DNA from: Saccharina japonica
Lineage: Eukaryota; Sar; Phaeophyceae; Laminariales; Laminariaceae
Direction of reading: 5' to 3'
DNA: 64,000 nt
NCBI GenBank assembly: GCA_008828725.1
Contig: MEHQ01004071.1
Span: 249,019-313,018, forward strand
Position 1 is the first letter of the stretch. Every line of letters begins with the position of its first letter. A program made the translations under genes and the position numbers. Below, piece by piece: positions 21,986 through 33,948 of the stretch. The notes beneath the pieces were generated by a model that saw only the letters and a program-made list of their open reading frames with translations, did no database searches and was not told the DNA's origin.

Positions 21986-23866
21986 AGGCCATCCGTTGAA
22001 ATTTCGAGCCTGCAAGATCGGCCAATATCACTAGATTCCTCTCCGAAATTGACCAATGGCCCGTTGAGGTAGTAGGGGACATTATCTAGCGTCTCCTGGA
22101 GAAAAAACCTGCGAAGGTATTGAAAAATCCTGTTCTAGATTCAGATTCCATAATATATAGTCGACCTGAACATCCCCGCTGGCCAAGTGTTTAATAATAT
22201 TAATACAAGGGGGGCTTTGCCGCGGCGGGCTGACGCCCGCCTGTGGCTACGCGCGATGCCCGTAATGGCGGGGAGTAGTCTACTGAGGTAGATTAATAGG
22301 TAAGCTTAGGGCCAACAAAGCGATTCTGTACTGCCAAGGGGTGTACAGCAGCAGTACAGGATACCTAATGAGAAACACTCACAAACGGAGGCTAGGGTTC
22401 TTATTTACATGAGAGGAGAGGATGCGTTCATATTAACTTCAATATAACCGCTCCCGAATGTCTTATTCCTTGTAAATATCACCCTGTGGTACGTACGTAC
22501 GTACGTACGTGTATTTCAGCAGTAAGCTTTAAAATCCGTACGTGTATCAGCGGTAAGTACTCGTAGTTCGTAAAATCGAGGAAAGAGCATAAAAACATAA
22601 TCTTAGATCTTGCATGTAAACCACGGGACAACTACTTATGAATGCGATACGAGTACGAGTATACGTATACCGGTAATGAATTCGGAACACTTTTTCGGAA
22701 AAAAACAAGTTCTCGACCATCACCGTAATTTTATTGGGAAAGTTGGAGTGTCCATCGCTCGCATACGAACAGAAACAACAAATACCAGTATTAATAGTAT
22801 CAGTATTACACTGGTGTACCACGCACGTATATATGAACCCATGGTACACAGGTCTGTTTCTGCTGTAGTGCTGGTACTACTGTATCATACGTGCGTACGT
22901 ACGTACGTGTATATCAGCAGTACCGTAGTAGCAGTAGTAGTACGTGGTCTCATAAAAATCTGCGTTCGTCGTCGACATAAAAAAACGGAATCTTTGATTA
23001 TCCATGTAGCTACGTGGCAAAAAAAAAGAGCGTTTGTGTTTTGTATGTGCGCTCTCCATCACCATATTCTCGATAAACGTTGCTGTAGCACCCACCGCCC
23101 GCATGTTCACGCCCGCGAGCGCACGCGAGGCACTACCCGGTACTAAATTCACAGGCACACACCGACCAGTAGCATACTGCTGAATACCACGCACGTATGA
23201 ATACTATTATACCGATATCATCACATCTTGAAAAAATTACCTGGTATATGATACTCTGTTACTGCTTGCAGCGGTACTGGTACTCGTACATACGTACGTG
23301 TATATCAGCAGTATAAGGAGCCGGTATACAACCCGGGGTTTGGCGTCTACATAGAAAAACGGAATCTTGAATAATACAGTTTGCGTGTAGAACAAAGAAA
23401 CATGTACTGGTTGGTATGGTATGTGCACGTGACAAAGAGGGCATGGAATCCTGAAAAATCGCAGCCCCGTGAAACATGAGTTGGGCACGGCCGAGGCCGC
23501 CCTCGACAGAGTAGGCAGAGCACGATGAGGGAGTTGCGTGCCGCCAGGTGGACCTCATCGCCAGTTATCGCGAAAAGGGCAAAAATCTACGTCTAAAAAA
23601 GCCGAGGAGCTCTCACACGAGACCACCACCAATATCGTACATGTGCTTATTACACATACTGGGTAAATCACATCAAAACGAATGACAAAGAAAAACGAGA
23701 CAAACGTTGTCCACATTTACGTATGTATGTTGTGCCTGTTGATCCTAGCGGATATGTGTCTTAAACGTCCCCTTTTTCTGCCGCAATTAGCCATAAGAAT
23801 CTCGTATGTCCGAAAATGGCGTAATTACTTCAAGCACGAGGATTTGCAGCCGTGATCCGACATCAT
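21986..23866. other. no gene; (GTAC)n microsatellites and a GC hairpin
   Basis: (GTAC)n runs occur at 22,492-22,512, 22,890-22,912 and near 23,285. A GCGGGC-TGAC-GCCCGC hairpin sits near 22,220-22,240. Several short frames overlap on both strands without recognisable motifs. Confidence 0.5.
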
Positions 23867-24538
23867 TGGTTGTTAACCAACCAAAATAAAAATATTCAAC
23901 ATTATAGTTGATTAAATTTTATGATTATTCATGATAAAAAACTAACCACCGAGGCCGTGGTTATTTGATTATTTTCAAAATAATCATGATTAATCAACCA
24001 ACCTATTTTGTGTGATTAATCATGATTATTTAATATTTTCCTTACTGTACATTTTTCCCTACGGAATCATGCCCATTCCCGCGTGCAGTGTGCTGTATAC
24101 TCGTACTGCGAAACTTCGGCGGCACTGCTGTGAGGTTCCACCAGTATGGTGCCAACTTTTGAGAAAAGAATCATGATTAAATAACCAACCCATATTTGGT
24201 GATTATCTGTGATTATTTTCGTGACTGACTCTTCGCAACGGAAAACATACCTACTACCGCGTGCAATGTGATGTGCCCGTACTGTGAGACTGCCGCAGCC
24301 TGTTGTGTGCTGGTGTGCGGAGCTGTGCTGGTCTGCGGAGTAGCGACGCCAGTTTCTTCGCATGAAAACGCCTTCTATTTCGCTACAAATAATCAATAAT
24401 CGCGATTATTCACCCAAACATGATTAAACAACAGCTACTTGAGTTTATTATATTCAAATAATCGCAGTTAATCAACCACGGAAATGTCAAAATAATCAAT
24501 AATGTATTCAAGCCCATTGTTTTTGTTGGTTAACAACA
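23867..24538. mobile_element. AT-rich inverted-repeat element with ATAATCATGATTAATCAACC-type internal repeats
   Basis: The left edge TGGTTGTTAACCAACCAAAA is mirrored at the right edge by TTTTGTTGGTTAACAACA. Between them, AATCATGATTA(A) palindromes and CAACCA phrases recur, and the block contrasts in base composition with both flanks. A clear target duplication was not found, so the borders and the class are uncertain. It encodes no recognisable protein. Confidence 0.5.
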
Positions 24539-24594
24539 CTACCCTGGAGGTGAGCCAAATTTGTCGGAAAGGGTGAGAAAGGTAGAGATGGCTC

Positions 24595-25200
24595 CCGGAT
24601 TCGTGGGAACCGGGTACCCGGAGGCGGGTACCCGGAACCGTCGGTACCGGTACCGTCCCAGGTACCCGGAACCGTCGGTACCGGTATCGTCCCGGTTCCA
24701 ATTTTTTATCCCGCGGTACTGGGTATCCCGGGTACCCGGGTTCCCGGGTACCCGGGTACGCGTTAGTTACGCTCCACGGAGCCCCCGATAGACAGCGCAC
24801 AGCGCACGGCATACCCTACCTACCTTCACACAAAACACGCCATATACACACACAGCAGTGATTAGACCAATGATCAATGTCTAGCAAAACGTACATGTAA
24901 CCCTGGGTACCCGGGTACCCGGGTACCCGGGTAACCGCGGTACTGGAGAATACGCACAGCCTCCTCTCTTTCGCATTTTTATCCTTCGAGAGAGACGACA
25001 TGAAGTCTTGTGCTCTCACCTTCCACCTCACCACGCCTCTCCACCCCGCCTGAGGACCGTTCACGCCGCCCAAACACAAGAGTGGAGCAAAAGGTAAATG
25101 TAACCCCGGGTACCCGGGTACCCGGGATACCCAGTACCGCGGGTACTCGGGACGGTACTGGTCAAATCCCATTGAAGGCGGTACTGGTCCCGGTTCCAAT
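24595..25200. repeat. GGTACC/CCCGGGTACCCGGG-rich degenerate repeats
   Basis: Two clusters (24,595-24,762 and 24,900-25,200) consist of octamer-like GGTACCCG units and share longer phrases such as GGTCCCGGTTCCAATTTT. They are separated by ~140 bp of unrelated sequence. The two clusters run partly in inverted relation, which suggests the two ends of one element, but terminal repeats could not be fixed. Confidence 0.6.
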
Positions 25201-25214
25201 TTTCCAAGAACTAT

Positions 25215-25700
25215 CATGGTGCCGCAGGCACCGTGTGGGACGGAACGGGAGTCTTTAGCCCGCCGCAGGCAAAAACAAATTGGGCTCCCGTTGTCAACGG
25301 GACGGGATCCCATCGTCAGTTCTTCTGCTCCCGTTGTGACGGGATGGGACGGGATAATGTGCGTCTAGACGGGACGGGAGCGGAACGGGAAATGTCCCAT
25401 GCTTTCCAGACGGGACAGGAACGGGACGAAAAATGTCCACATGCTTTCCAGACGCGACGGTAATGGGTCGGGAAGATGGGAGTTTTTTATTGATGGGGAC
25501 GGAATGGGAATCGAATGTGGCTCCGATCTTTCATAGTGGAACGGGAAACAATGAGAAAATTGACATTGTCGATGGGAAAGGCAACAGGGAAATTGCCAGG
25601 GTCGATGGGAAAGACAACGGGAAGCCCACTGGGGATATGTGGGACGTTGTCAACGGGACATAGATGCTCAACGGGACGTACACCCCACCTCCCCCAAGCC
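25215..25700. repeat. GGGAC/GGGAACGGGAC degenerate repeats
   Basis: GACGGGA, AACGGGA and TTTCCAGACG(G)GAC recur throughout. Plus-strand frames here read Gly/Thr/Gln-rich repeats, an artefact of the motif. No gene is seen. Confidence 0.55.
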
Positions 25701-26729
25701 TCGTTACCAACTAATAGTCTCTACCGCCGTGTACACCGGCACATGCAGTAGGTGTCAGATGCCGAAGCGCTGGCTATAAAATCTGCTAAAATATAAATTC
25801 CTTGTGGAGAGGATACATTACGTGCGAGATGATTCTGGAAAAAAAGACGAGATACGTAGCAGATATGATATGAAAATGACACGAAGAAACCCATTTGAAA
25901 TTAGAACAACATTGTCTTGTTATATGGTCCGTCCGATCAAATTTCCACTTCACTGGCTACCCACTTTATCTGGCGCAGATTTAAGAGTTGACAGGTGAAA
26001 CAACGTCAGCAAAAACCGGGTGACCGAGAGGAATCCAAATCCGGTCTTAAAATTGAAATAGGAGATAATTGTCATTTTTTCGAAAAAAATGTTCCGAAAT
26101 TACCCCGAAATGGTCCCGAAACGGCAAATAATTGCCCCGAAATGACGCGTGATTGAACCGCAATGACCCCAACATCGTTACTCCTCCCAAAGTCTTGTTT
26201 CCGTACAGCTAAGACGGTTATACACACCAGCACAAAATTTAGTCCAAATGTATTTCCATCTTGATCAACTCTCAGTGGGAAGGGATTTCGACTCGTTAAA
26301 GCGCGTAACCACCTCAATATCCGCATTGTGATAAATTGTCCGGTCTTGCTTCGAGGCGGCGAGGGCGACCTTCTCTTTGATCCCGCACTCCTCCGAGGTT
26401 GTGGCCCCACTCTGAGCATCGATGACGGAGTCTGATCGACCGCGGTCCGTGGACTGTGAGGGGCTGTTCCACTCCTTGAAATCCCGGTATTTCAGGTCGT
26501 CCGAAAGACAAGACCACACGTAGCGAAGGCTTCGATGTCCAACCAGGAGTGCTGTTCTGTTGTGGTGTATATACGTGTGTAGTTTGTTGTTCTGGTGTGG
26601 TGTATCAGTGTAATGGGGGCGAGTGTGGAGTATGTCCCGCTCGGGATGACCCCATCTTTGGGAGCATATTTCTCACTCCACGGAGTTTTTTCGGTAATGA
26701 GAAAACCATGGATGATTCAAACAAAGCTA
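25701..26729. other. no gene recognised
   Basis: The sequence is of mixed composition with a short CCCCGAAATG-type repeat at 26,090-26,165. Minus-strand frames at 26,265-26,519 overlap each other and show no family motif. Confidence 0.4.
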
Positions 26730-27476
26730 ATATACACCGGAAACGGCTTCCGGGCCCGCCTGATATTGGCCTTGCGCTCCATTGTACCTACAAGTGGCTC
26801 AAAGTGCGTAGGTTCACCTATTATCGGCTACTAAATGTACGTATCACCTATTTTTGGCTTCAAATGTACCTATAAATGGCTCAAACGCCCACTTATTGGC
26901 AACTGAAATACAGAGAGACGGCCACACATTCACCCACGTTTGCTATGGAAAATGTTGTTCCGGACCGCGCCAACAGCTGTGTACCTTAGACCCCCTCGTA
27001 GCCGTATGGCATTACTCTGTACACGTGTATATACCAAATGTTATCCTACTATATACTGCACTACAGTATGTATATTTTACTTTCAGCATAACGGCATGGA
27101 AACACTCGTCATTGTTGTTTCTCCGCATCGGATATATGTGTGTGCGTAGTAGGTGTGTCGTACTGAATACGTATGCGTTCATCGCGTTACGATTTCTCGC
27201 TTATAGGTAATGCGTGATAACTCCGCAGTGTCAGTGGTTGTACTGGTACGGTCGGCTGGTTGACAGTCCCAGTATCTGATGTGGATGTCTGTCTATATAT
27301 CAGTTGCCAAAACGTGATCGTTTGAGCCATGTATAGGTACAGTTTAAGCCAAAGATAGGTGATACGTACATTGAGTAGCCGATAATAGGTGTACGTACGC
27401 ACTTTCAGACACTTGTAGGTACAATGGAGCGCAGGCCCAATATCAGGCGGGCCCGGAAGCCGTTTCCGGTGTACAT
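26730..27476. mobile_element. TA-flanked element with ~185-bp terminal inverted repeats
   Basis: The left arm begins ATATACACCGGAAACGGCTT and the right arm, read inversely, begins ATGTACACCGGAAACGGCTT. The arms stay aligned for about 185 bp at roughly 85-90 percent identity, through repeated phrases such as CACCTATTATCGGCTACT and TGTACCTAT. TA lies at both borders (26,728-26,729 and 27,477-27,478), consistent with a TA target duplication as in the Tc1/mariner group. The ~375-bp centre has no transposase. A stray copy of the arm motif follows at 27,482-27,530. Confidence 0.8.
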
Positions 27477-27570
27477 TACGCAGTGTACCTATAAATGGCT
27501 CAAAGTGCGTAGGTATACCTATTTTTGGCTAATTCCCAATAACGAAATCCAACATTCACGTATCGCACAT

Positions 27571-28067
27571 AAACATTAGTATTATTGGATGAGCTCAGCA
27601 AAACGTCAGTTCTCGACGCTCGTGACTTCTCGACGCTCGTGCCTCGCCCTCCGTTTTCATATAGGAAAACTTGAGTTCTCGACGCTCGTGCCTCGCGCTC
27701 CGTACCCCCCGCCGTGATGAATGTTTTGAAGTTTTACATCCAAGTTCTTTGAGTGTTTATCCACTTATGATACGCGTTTGTCCCTTGGCATCGTAATTGC
27801 GGACATTAACCTTATTCCTCTCGCCGGCGGCCTGGGCCGACGGCGATGTTCCCTTGTAAACATTAGTATTATTTCATGAGCTCAGAAAAACGTCAGTTCT
27901 CGACGCTCGTGACTTATCGTATCTCAGGAAAACCTGAGTTCTCGACGCTCGTGCCTCGCGCTCCGTACTCTTACCCCCTGCCGTGATGATTTTTTTTTTT
28001 TCCCCTGCCATGATGGATTTTCGAAAAATACTATCCAAGTTCAATTAATGTTTATCCACTTATGATG
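27571..28067 (+). repeat. direct duplication with 287-bp period
   Basis: AAACATTAGTATTATT begins both units (27,571 and 27,858), and both contain GTTCTCGACGCTCGTG phrases and end TTTATCCACTTATGAT. Between them, at 27,780-27,857, lies a short hairpin-bearing segment also found at 38,850-38,990. Confidence 0.8.
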
Positions 28068-28825
28068 GAGTTTGTGTGAGGATGAAAATTAGGCACGAAA
28101 GTTAAGCACCCCCCTACATATATACGATACCAGGCATTTACTTGATACCAGGTATGGTATATCGTGTACCAGTATGGTACATGGTATGGCATTATACCAG
28201 GTATTGAGTACCACCCTACGTATGTATGCGTATATAGTACGAGTGTTGTTGTTGTTGTTGTTGTTGTCTTCACATTAAAAACCGTGCCGGTCTCTTTATC
28301 CAGTACCTCCATCTGTCCGTACTAATCCAACACTTCACACGGTCGATTCCCGTGGTCACAGGCTAACTTACCCAAAAAAAGGTATACTGAAATAAAAGTG
28401 GAACCCGAAGGGTCCGCAAAGTATGTGCATGATATATATGGTACTTATCAATATTATTATTTATGTCTTCGTACGAGTACTAACTTATTACGGATGTAGT
28501 TGTAGGGTGTGTATCAGCGCGTGGTTGATATGTACGCTGTAGACCCGCTTGTCGATGGCCGACATAACACGGCCTAAAATGGAGGTAAGCGCGAGCTCAC
28601 TGTGAGGTGAGCTTGTACGAGAAGCTTCAAAGAGAAGAGAAGAAAAGAAGATGATGAAGGTGACCCTAGGCCTTAGTTGATTATGTCCAGCAGACAATAG
28701 CTCGTGGAGAGCATGTTGTTGAAGAGAGATGAAGAGGAGTAAGAGCGTGTGCGCGTCATGCACGTGAACTCGTATACTCGATCCCAAAACATAGCAGGAT
28801 ACGACCCCAAGGATACGACCCCAAA
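28068..28825. other. no gene; GTT-run and scraps of other repeats
   Basis: At 28,243-28,280 a (GTT)n run ends TCTTCACATTAAA, as does the end of the gypsy A non-coding region near 3,800-3,830. At 28,420-28,480 there is a partial match to dispersed repeat G. Frames in the rest are not convincing. Confidence 0.45.
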
Positions 28826-29343
28826 TAAGAAATCAAGCTGGACTATTCCCCGAATATGCTACCGGTCTTTCAGGGTACTGTATTCTACAAATCATGACAG
28901 TCCCATTGATATCCGCCGCGTACGTACGTACGATACTCATATGATACTCATTGACAGAGCTTTGCCTACTACACCTCTGGTCTGTACTTGTATGTACGAT
29001 ACTTATATGATGCTCATGACAGAGCTTTGGCTACTACACAACCTCTGGTGTGTACCTGTATGTACTTGACTTACTGTACTGTCTCACGAGTATAGCTACG
29101 CTGTTCTATGATACTGCTGTATGTACCAGAGAGTATTTGGTATGTGTACGAGTGCATACAAAAACGTAAGACCTGCTGTTACATACTGGATGTTATCACA
29201 TGACAACCGTGATACAGAACAGATCACTTACTCCTAGATGAGTAATGCCTACTGATGTAGTACGCGCTATTTTGTAGCAGAAGACCCTGTGTTATCCAGC
29301 AGCGACTCTATGATACCGAATACTGCTATAATATGTGTCACCT
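28826..29343 (+). repeat. dispersed repeat F, copy 2, with an internal duplication
   Basis: It matches 21,527-21,985. It has an extra ~60-bp internal direct duplication (GATACT(C/T)ATATGAT...GACAGAGCTTTG, at 28,930 and 28,995) that copy 1 lacks. Confidence 0.72.
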
Positions 29344-29620
29344 CTAACACGACCCCTCGATGCGTTAACACATCGAATTGAAATGAATTTAGAAAATCAA
29401 CTCTGCAACAATGTACTCCTTACTTCTGCGTTACATGCCATATACTTCCAAACATGCACACAACAACGATACTACTGTAGTTATTGCGGGGAAAATACTA
29501 AATATGCGTCACTGAGAGTTGACTCATTCTGTTAATATACGCCGGGGGTTACACAAAACAAGCGGATACAAAACCTCCTGGTATGCTACTGTACGCGTTT
29601 CTGCATGTGTTATGCAAGTT

Positions 29621-29867
29621 GACGCATGCTACGATAGAGGTGCACCATGTTTTTTCTGAGCTACTCACTTAAGGAGCGTCATACCTCACCGAAAAAACAA
29701 ATTTGAAGGAAAATAAAAGTGCTGCCGGATGCGAAATATCATGACCGAAATATACTCTGAAACATTATTCGTCACAAAAATGAAAGTCCGACGAATTTGG
29801 GTTAAGGAGCCCGATCGTTCAGAAAACGATTCGGCCAAAAAGTGCTACCTCTACCGTAGCACGCGTC
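29621..29867. mobile_element. inverted-repeat MITE with 4-bp target duplication (AGTT), short copy
   Basis: This 247-bp element has the same ends as the one at 17,272 (GACGCATGCTACGATAGAGG and the inverse of GACGCGTGCTACGGTAGAGG) and shares its interior, for example TGCCGGATGCGAAATATCAT. AGTT flanks both sides (29,617-29,620 and 29,868-29,871). It lacks the ~900-bp nested block and so shows the uninterrupted form of the family. Confidence 0.87.
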
Positions 29868-29871
29868 AGTT

Positions 29872-30947
29872 TTTAGCTATCAGTCCATAATAATACTTGA
29901 CTAATCAGACGTGACTATATTCCAGTCAGTTAAATCGACAATGGAATAGAAGATGTTAGTAATAGGCTAAAACAGTTAATCTGTTCATCATTCCGCAACA
30001 AGAATAGGAGTGAACAGCCCAGCAATGTTCCTGCCGCCCATAAAACAAACAAAGGAACACGTGGACACTGCCAGCTGTTTGAAGCTCCAACAAGACATAC
30101 TGTTTTCGGAGAGACACCACCCCTCGTGTATGCTAAGCTGTCGTTCGTACTCGTCCACGTGGCGGGTTCTTCTGACATATATCCTGAAGTACTGGAGATG
30201 CCATAGATACATTTGCTATTCAACTACCGAATCGAAAATGTTAACTCGACTTGGTTACAATGTACCCTTACTTGGTACTTATTGACAACGATAGACCGCA
30301 GTCTTGCACAAGACCGGTCTTTACTGCACTGCAGAAAAGATGGGCGGCATACGCTACCAACAACGTAGTAACAAAAACTTCCAGTGATCAGTTCGTTAAC
30401 CAAGGAATTGAATATCTGCCCGCCCCGTACAAAAAGAATATGCAACACTCTACAGCTTTGATAAGGGAAATAACGTATTTCACGCTTCCAGTGGCTCGAC
30501 CTTGATGTTGTAGACGCCGGTGGTCGTCCGATGTGCTTGGTCCGTTATCCTTAGCTCAGGATTAGGATTAGAGGCTCAACTTATGTTGAAGTTGGGTAGG
30601 TAGGTAAAGTATTTTCTCTCAAAGTGATTGCCCTTGTCAGACCCGCCTCCACTGTGGATCAAGCAGTCAGTGTCTGCTTCTTGGTCCCGATGTCGATGAG
30701 CGCTTGTTCAGGAAGAAGAGGAAGCCTGAAGTTGGCTTGCGGATACACGAAGGCTGAAGTCGCCTGTGGCTCTTAGTTGCCCTGTGTTGATTCCGCAGAT
30801 CCTGTCCAGGGTTTTCCCCATGGTTATCCTTCCGCTGTTGTAAGCGTGCGGACCTCGTTGTTGTCCGTGTTAGGCTCGGCTCGTGTGGAGGCGCGAGTCA
30901 GGCACAGTTCTCGGGACACGACCCCTGGTGAAGCCGGCGGGGATGTC
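29872..30947. other. no recognised gene
   Basis: Frames of 74-97 codons on both strands overlap at 29,930-30,505 with no family motif. From 30,530 the sequence leads into the retroelement-like block on the minus strand. Confidence 0.4.
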
Positions 30948-31925
30948 TCAGCTGATGCTCCGGTGATGCCAGATGATGATGATCCAGCTGACGATCCGGT
31001 AGTGCCAGATGATGCTGATCCAGCTGATGACCCGATTATCCCAGATGTCCCAGATGTTGGTGATCCAGTGACTCCGGACGTTGATGCTCCGATGAACCCA
31101 GCTCCGATGATCCCAGATGCGAATGTTTCGATGATTCCAGATATTGATGATCCAGTGATCCCAGATGATGCTGCTCCATGGATTGGGTGGTATCTTGGTT
31201 CTTCGTTGGGGATTTTGATTACCCAGTTTTCCTATTGGTGTAGGCGAAATCCACACACTTGGCCGGAGGGTATGCCCCCGATGCTTTCTTGGCGTGCGTG
31301 CTGTCGAAGGTCTCCTCGACGCTTGCATTGGGTCTTGTACTGGCTGTCTCGTGATGCAGTGCACCCGGTGTGACTTTAGCCGAAGAGGAAGATGCGAGCC
31401 CGGGCGAGGCAACAGGTGCGTCCCGGGTGAGATATAAGTCATGACTCCTGATGATGGCGTTCCGGTCCATGATGAGTAATCGTCAGCCCTTGGTGATGAC
31501 ACTCCAGCTCCCGTCGATGACGCTCCGACTGTTGTTGTCGATGACTTGGCCTCGTCCAGAAGGTTGCTTGCGTGTTGTTGCGGTCTATCTAGGACGTGCT
31601 CTCGTTGGCGCTCCACCTCTGCAACAGTATCCTCTTCAGGCGTGCTGACCTGGATCTGCGCACGTTGGCGTTCCATCTCAGAGACAGTGGCCTCCTCATG
31701 CGTGTTGTTACCGCTACTTAGCGTGCACTTTTTCTTGGCCACCAAGTGGTCCGACGTGCCCCTGTCCACAATAATCGTGAACCTGTCGGCGTTGCGTTGG
31801 AAACCCCTTCCGCCGTTGCCTGTCACCAGTCCCTTTATGGCGTTGGTGAGGTTGCCGCTGTTGTTGAAAACCAAATCCCCCATGACGACGTAGTTAGTAC
31901 TTGGCCAAGCGGTCTTGTTTGACAC
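30948..31925 (-). pseudogene. possible Ty1/copia gag-pol relic
   Basis: A 325-codon minus-strand frame starts at 31,925. Residues 50-62 read IIVDRGTSDHLVA, which resembles the copia protease site (normally DSGAS/T-xH), here with Arg instead of Ser after the Asp. It is followed by charged EMERQRAQ / EVERQREH repeats, then basic low-complexity sequence. In the opposite direction, 30,930-31,190 reads an Asp/Pro-rich repeat (PVIPDD-like), so either strand could have been the coding one. Integrase and polymerase domains are missing. I hold the copia assignment loosely. Confidence 0.33.
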
Positions 31926-31995
31926 CCGCGGTCAGTAGTCCGAACTGAACGCGTGGTACGTACAGCAGAGCTTCGTGATACAGTTGTCGTACAGT

Positions 31996-32370
31996 TGCTC
32001 TCTTTTGTCGTTGCTCGGGCGATACCGAGGCTTACAGCTGTAGGTTAGACTACCTTGTCCTTTTTGTCGTTGCTCGGGCGATACCAAGGTTTACAGCAGT
32101 AGGTTAGACTATACCTTGCTCCTATTATCGTTGCTCGGGCAATGCCAATGCTTACAGTTGTAGGTTAGACTATACCTTGTCTTTTTTGTCGTTGCTTGGG
32201 CAATACCAAGGCTTACAACAGTAGGTTAAACTATACCTTGTCCCTGTTATCGTTGCTCGGACAATGCCAAGGCTTACAGCCGTAGGTTAGACTACACCTT
32301 GTCCCTGTTATCGTTGCTCGGGCGATACCGAGGCTAACAACAGTAGGTTAGACTATACCTTGTCGAGAGT
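31996..32370. repeat. 61-bp tandem satellite, about six copies
   Basis: CGTTGCTCGGGC recurs at 32,009, 32,068, 32,129, 32,190, 32,251 and 32,312 (one spacing of 59, the rest 61). Units also share TAGGTTAGACTATACCTTG. The array directly follows the retroelement-like block. Confidence 0.88.
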
Positions 32371-32787
32371 CTCCACGATATACGGGAGGCTCCTTGCGAA
32401 GTCAGGGTTTCTTCAACAGACGGCGGAGCCGTCGGGAATTGCTTCTATACGGCTGTTGCTTGGGGCTTCCAAGGCTAACGATTCACGGTATGAACTACGC
32501 TAAGTAGAGCTCCTAATCTCAGAGATACTGAATTGTGTTGGAGGTGCTACAGCATACAGCAGATACTCGACGTTTTGTCGAGAGTTTTAGTCCACGTCTA
32601 AACACTTAACGTAGCAGAAGGTTGAAAAGGTGCAACCTCCATTCCACGCGGAGATTCTCTCTGGGTATCGCTATCACACGCAGTTATAGTAGTTACAACA
32701 ATGTCCGTAGGATCCTCTTCGTAGACGCACGCAGTAAAAGCTATACCGCTCTCCCTCGCGTTTATGCAAATACTCGATGTTTTCACT
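32371..32787. other. no gene; fragment shared with repeat F start
   Basis: CTCTCTGGGTATCGCTATC near 32,655 also occurs at 21,505 and 33,167. Otherwise nothing recognisable. Confidence 0.4.
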
Positions 32788-33118
32788 CGAAAATATCTGT
32801 CGTTGAAACAGCAGTAGCGAATTACACGTGCTCGATTCGAAAGACTCCGTGATTTGTATACGCGCAGGTGCTCGTACTCTACCAGCAGTATGATAGCAGC
32901 AACAGCAGTGCAGCAGCAGTGATGGCGGTAGTAGTCTAGAACCGACCCGTCACGTACACACGAAGTAAATCGATTCCCACGTATTGCAGTAGGGACCCCG
33001 CTGTAGTCACCCCGCGTCCGCGTCGTACTCGTATGGAATACGTAGTCGAAACGAATAAACACCAAAATTCCGCCGCACGACGAATACGTATCACGAGTAC
33101 TTTGTTTTTTTGTTTTTT
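32788..33118. repeat. dispersed repeat E, copy 2 (uninterrupted)
   Basis: It matches 18,729-18,980 followed directly by 20,444-20,475. It therefore gives the empty-site sequence for the GGGTC-rich element. It includes a small CAGCAG expansion near 32,885-32,930 not present in copy 1. Confidence 0.76.
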
Positions 33119-33120
33119 TT

Positions 33121-33604
33121 CGTCGGGAGGTTGAAAGGATACAGCCCCCAACAACGCAGTGAAACGCTCTCTGGGTACCGCTATCTCAGGCGTTGCAGTT
33201 AAATTGCGGCTCTGTGTAGGACCCGCTAGGACGCTCGCCGTACCCTGTACGGCGCTTCACTCACGTTTGGCTTCCAAGTTGAATCCTCTCCTCGTACTTG
33301 TTGTGAAGAAGTTTTCCGGCAGTTGTACTCGTAGCAGCAAGCAGCAGATATCTTGACTTTGAGTCTTGAATCAGTTCTCCTCCTGCTGTGAAGCTTGTAT
33401 GCTCGGGGTGGCGGTTGTGTATGATACCTGGTACTGCACTACTTTGTAGTGCCGTAAGATACAGCAGTACCCCAGTACGAGTACGATATAGCAGTAGTAG
33501 TACCGCGGCACCAGTACTATTCGGAGAAATTTGTTTTGAAATAGTTCTCGTCCGAACAATATTTTGGGGTCCACAGATTTACGTTGAATTATTCTGACGA
33601 TTGT
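33121..33604. other. repeat F start, then no gene
   Basis: The first 70 bases repeat the beginning of repeat F (21,454-21,525). The rest is low-complexity with GTAGTAGTA and GTACGAGTAC runs and no gene. Confidence 0.45.
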
Positions 33605-33840
33605 CGAGATGCTATTAATATGTTATCACCTGAAGAAGACATTCATTAATCTGGATAGTGGTAAATATAATCAGATTATGTTAATAATCTTATCAGCATT
33701 AATATTAATACACAGGCACATAACAATGCGCGTCCAGAGTATCATATGTAGTACGAGTATGTGCATGGTATATATGGTGCTTATCAATATTATTATTTAC
33801 TAGCGGTACGGCCACGGCTCCGCCCGTGGCGCTAGCGTTG
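33605..33840 (+). repeat. dispersed repeat G, copy 1, ending in a GC hairpin
   Basis: ATATGTTATCACCTGAAGAA through CACAGGCACATAACAATGCG matches 36,510-36,640. It ends at a strong hairpin (33,800-33,835) with the arms CTAGCG...GCCACGG and CCGTGGC-GCTAG. The two G copies bracket the ~216-bp tandem array. Confidence 0.7.
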
Positions 33841-33948
33841 CGTTGCCCACAGTAGTAAAAACGTCCCTGGTGTGATACATAGTACTCGCATTAACAGCAG
33901 TGTGCTGTGATGTACCACTCTGAACCCAAAACTTACAACCACTATACA

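Noticed and set aside
30777-31373. 198-codon plus-strand Asp/Pro-repeat frame
   Set aside because: It lies opposite the minus-strand frame with the protease-like motif. The repeats could be coding on either strand, but no domain supports the plus frame.
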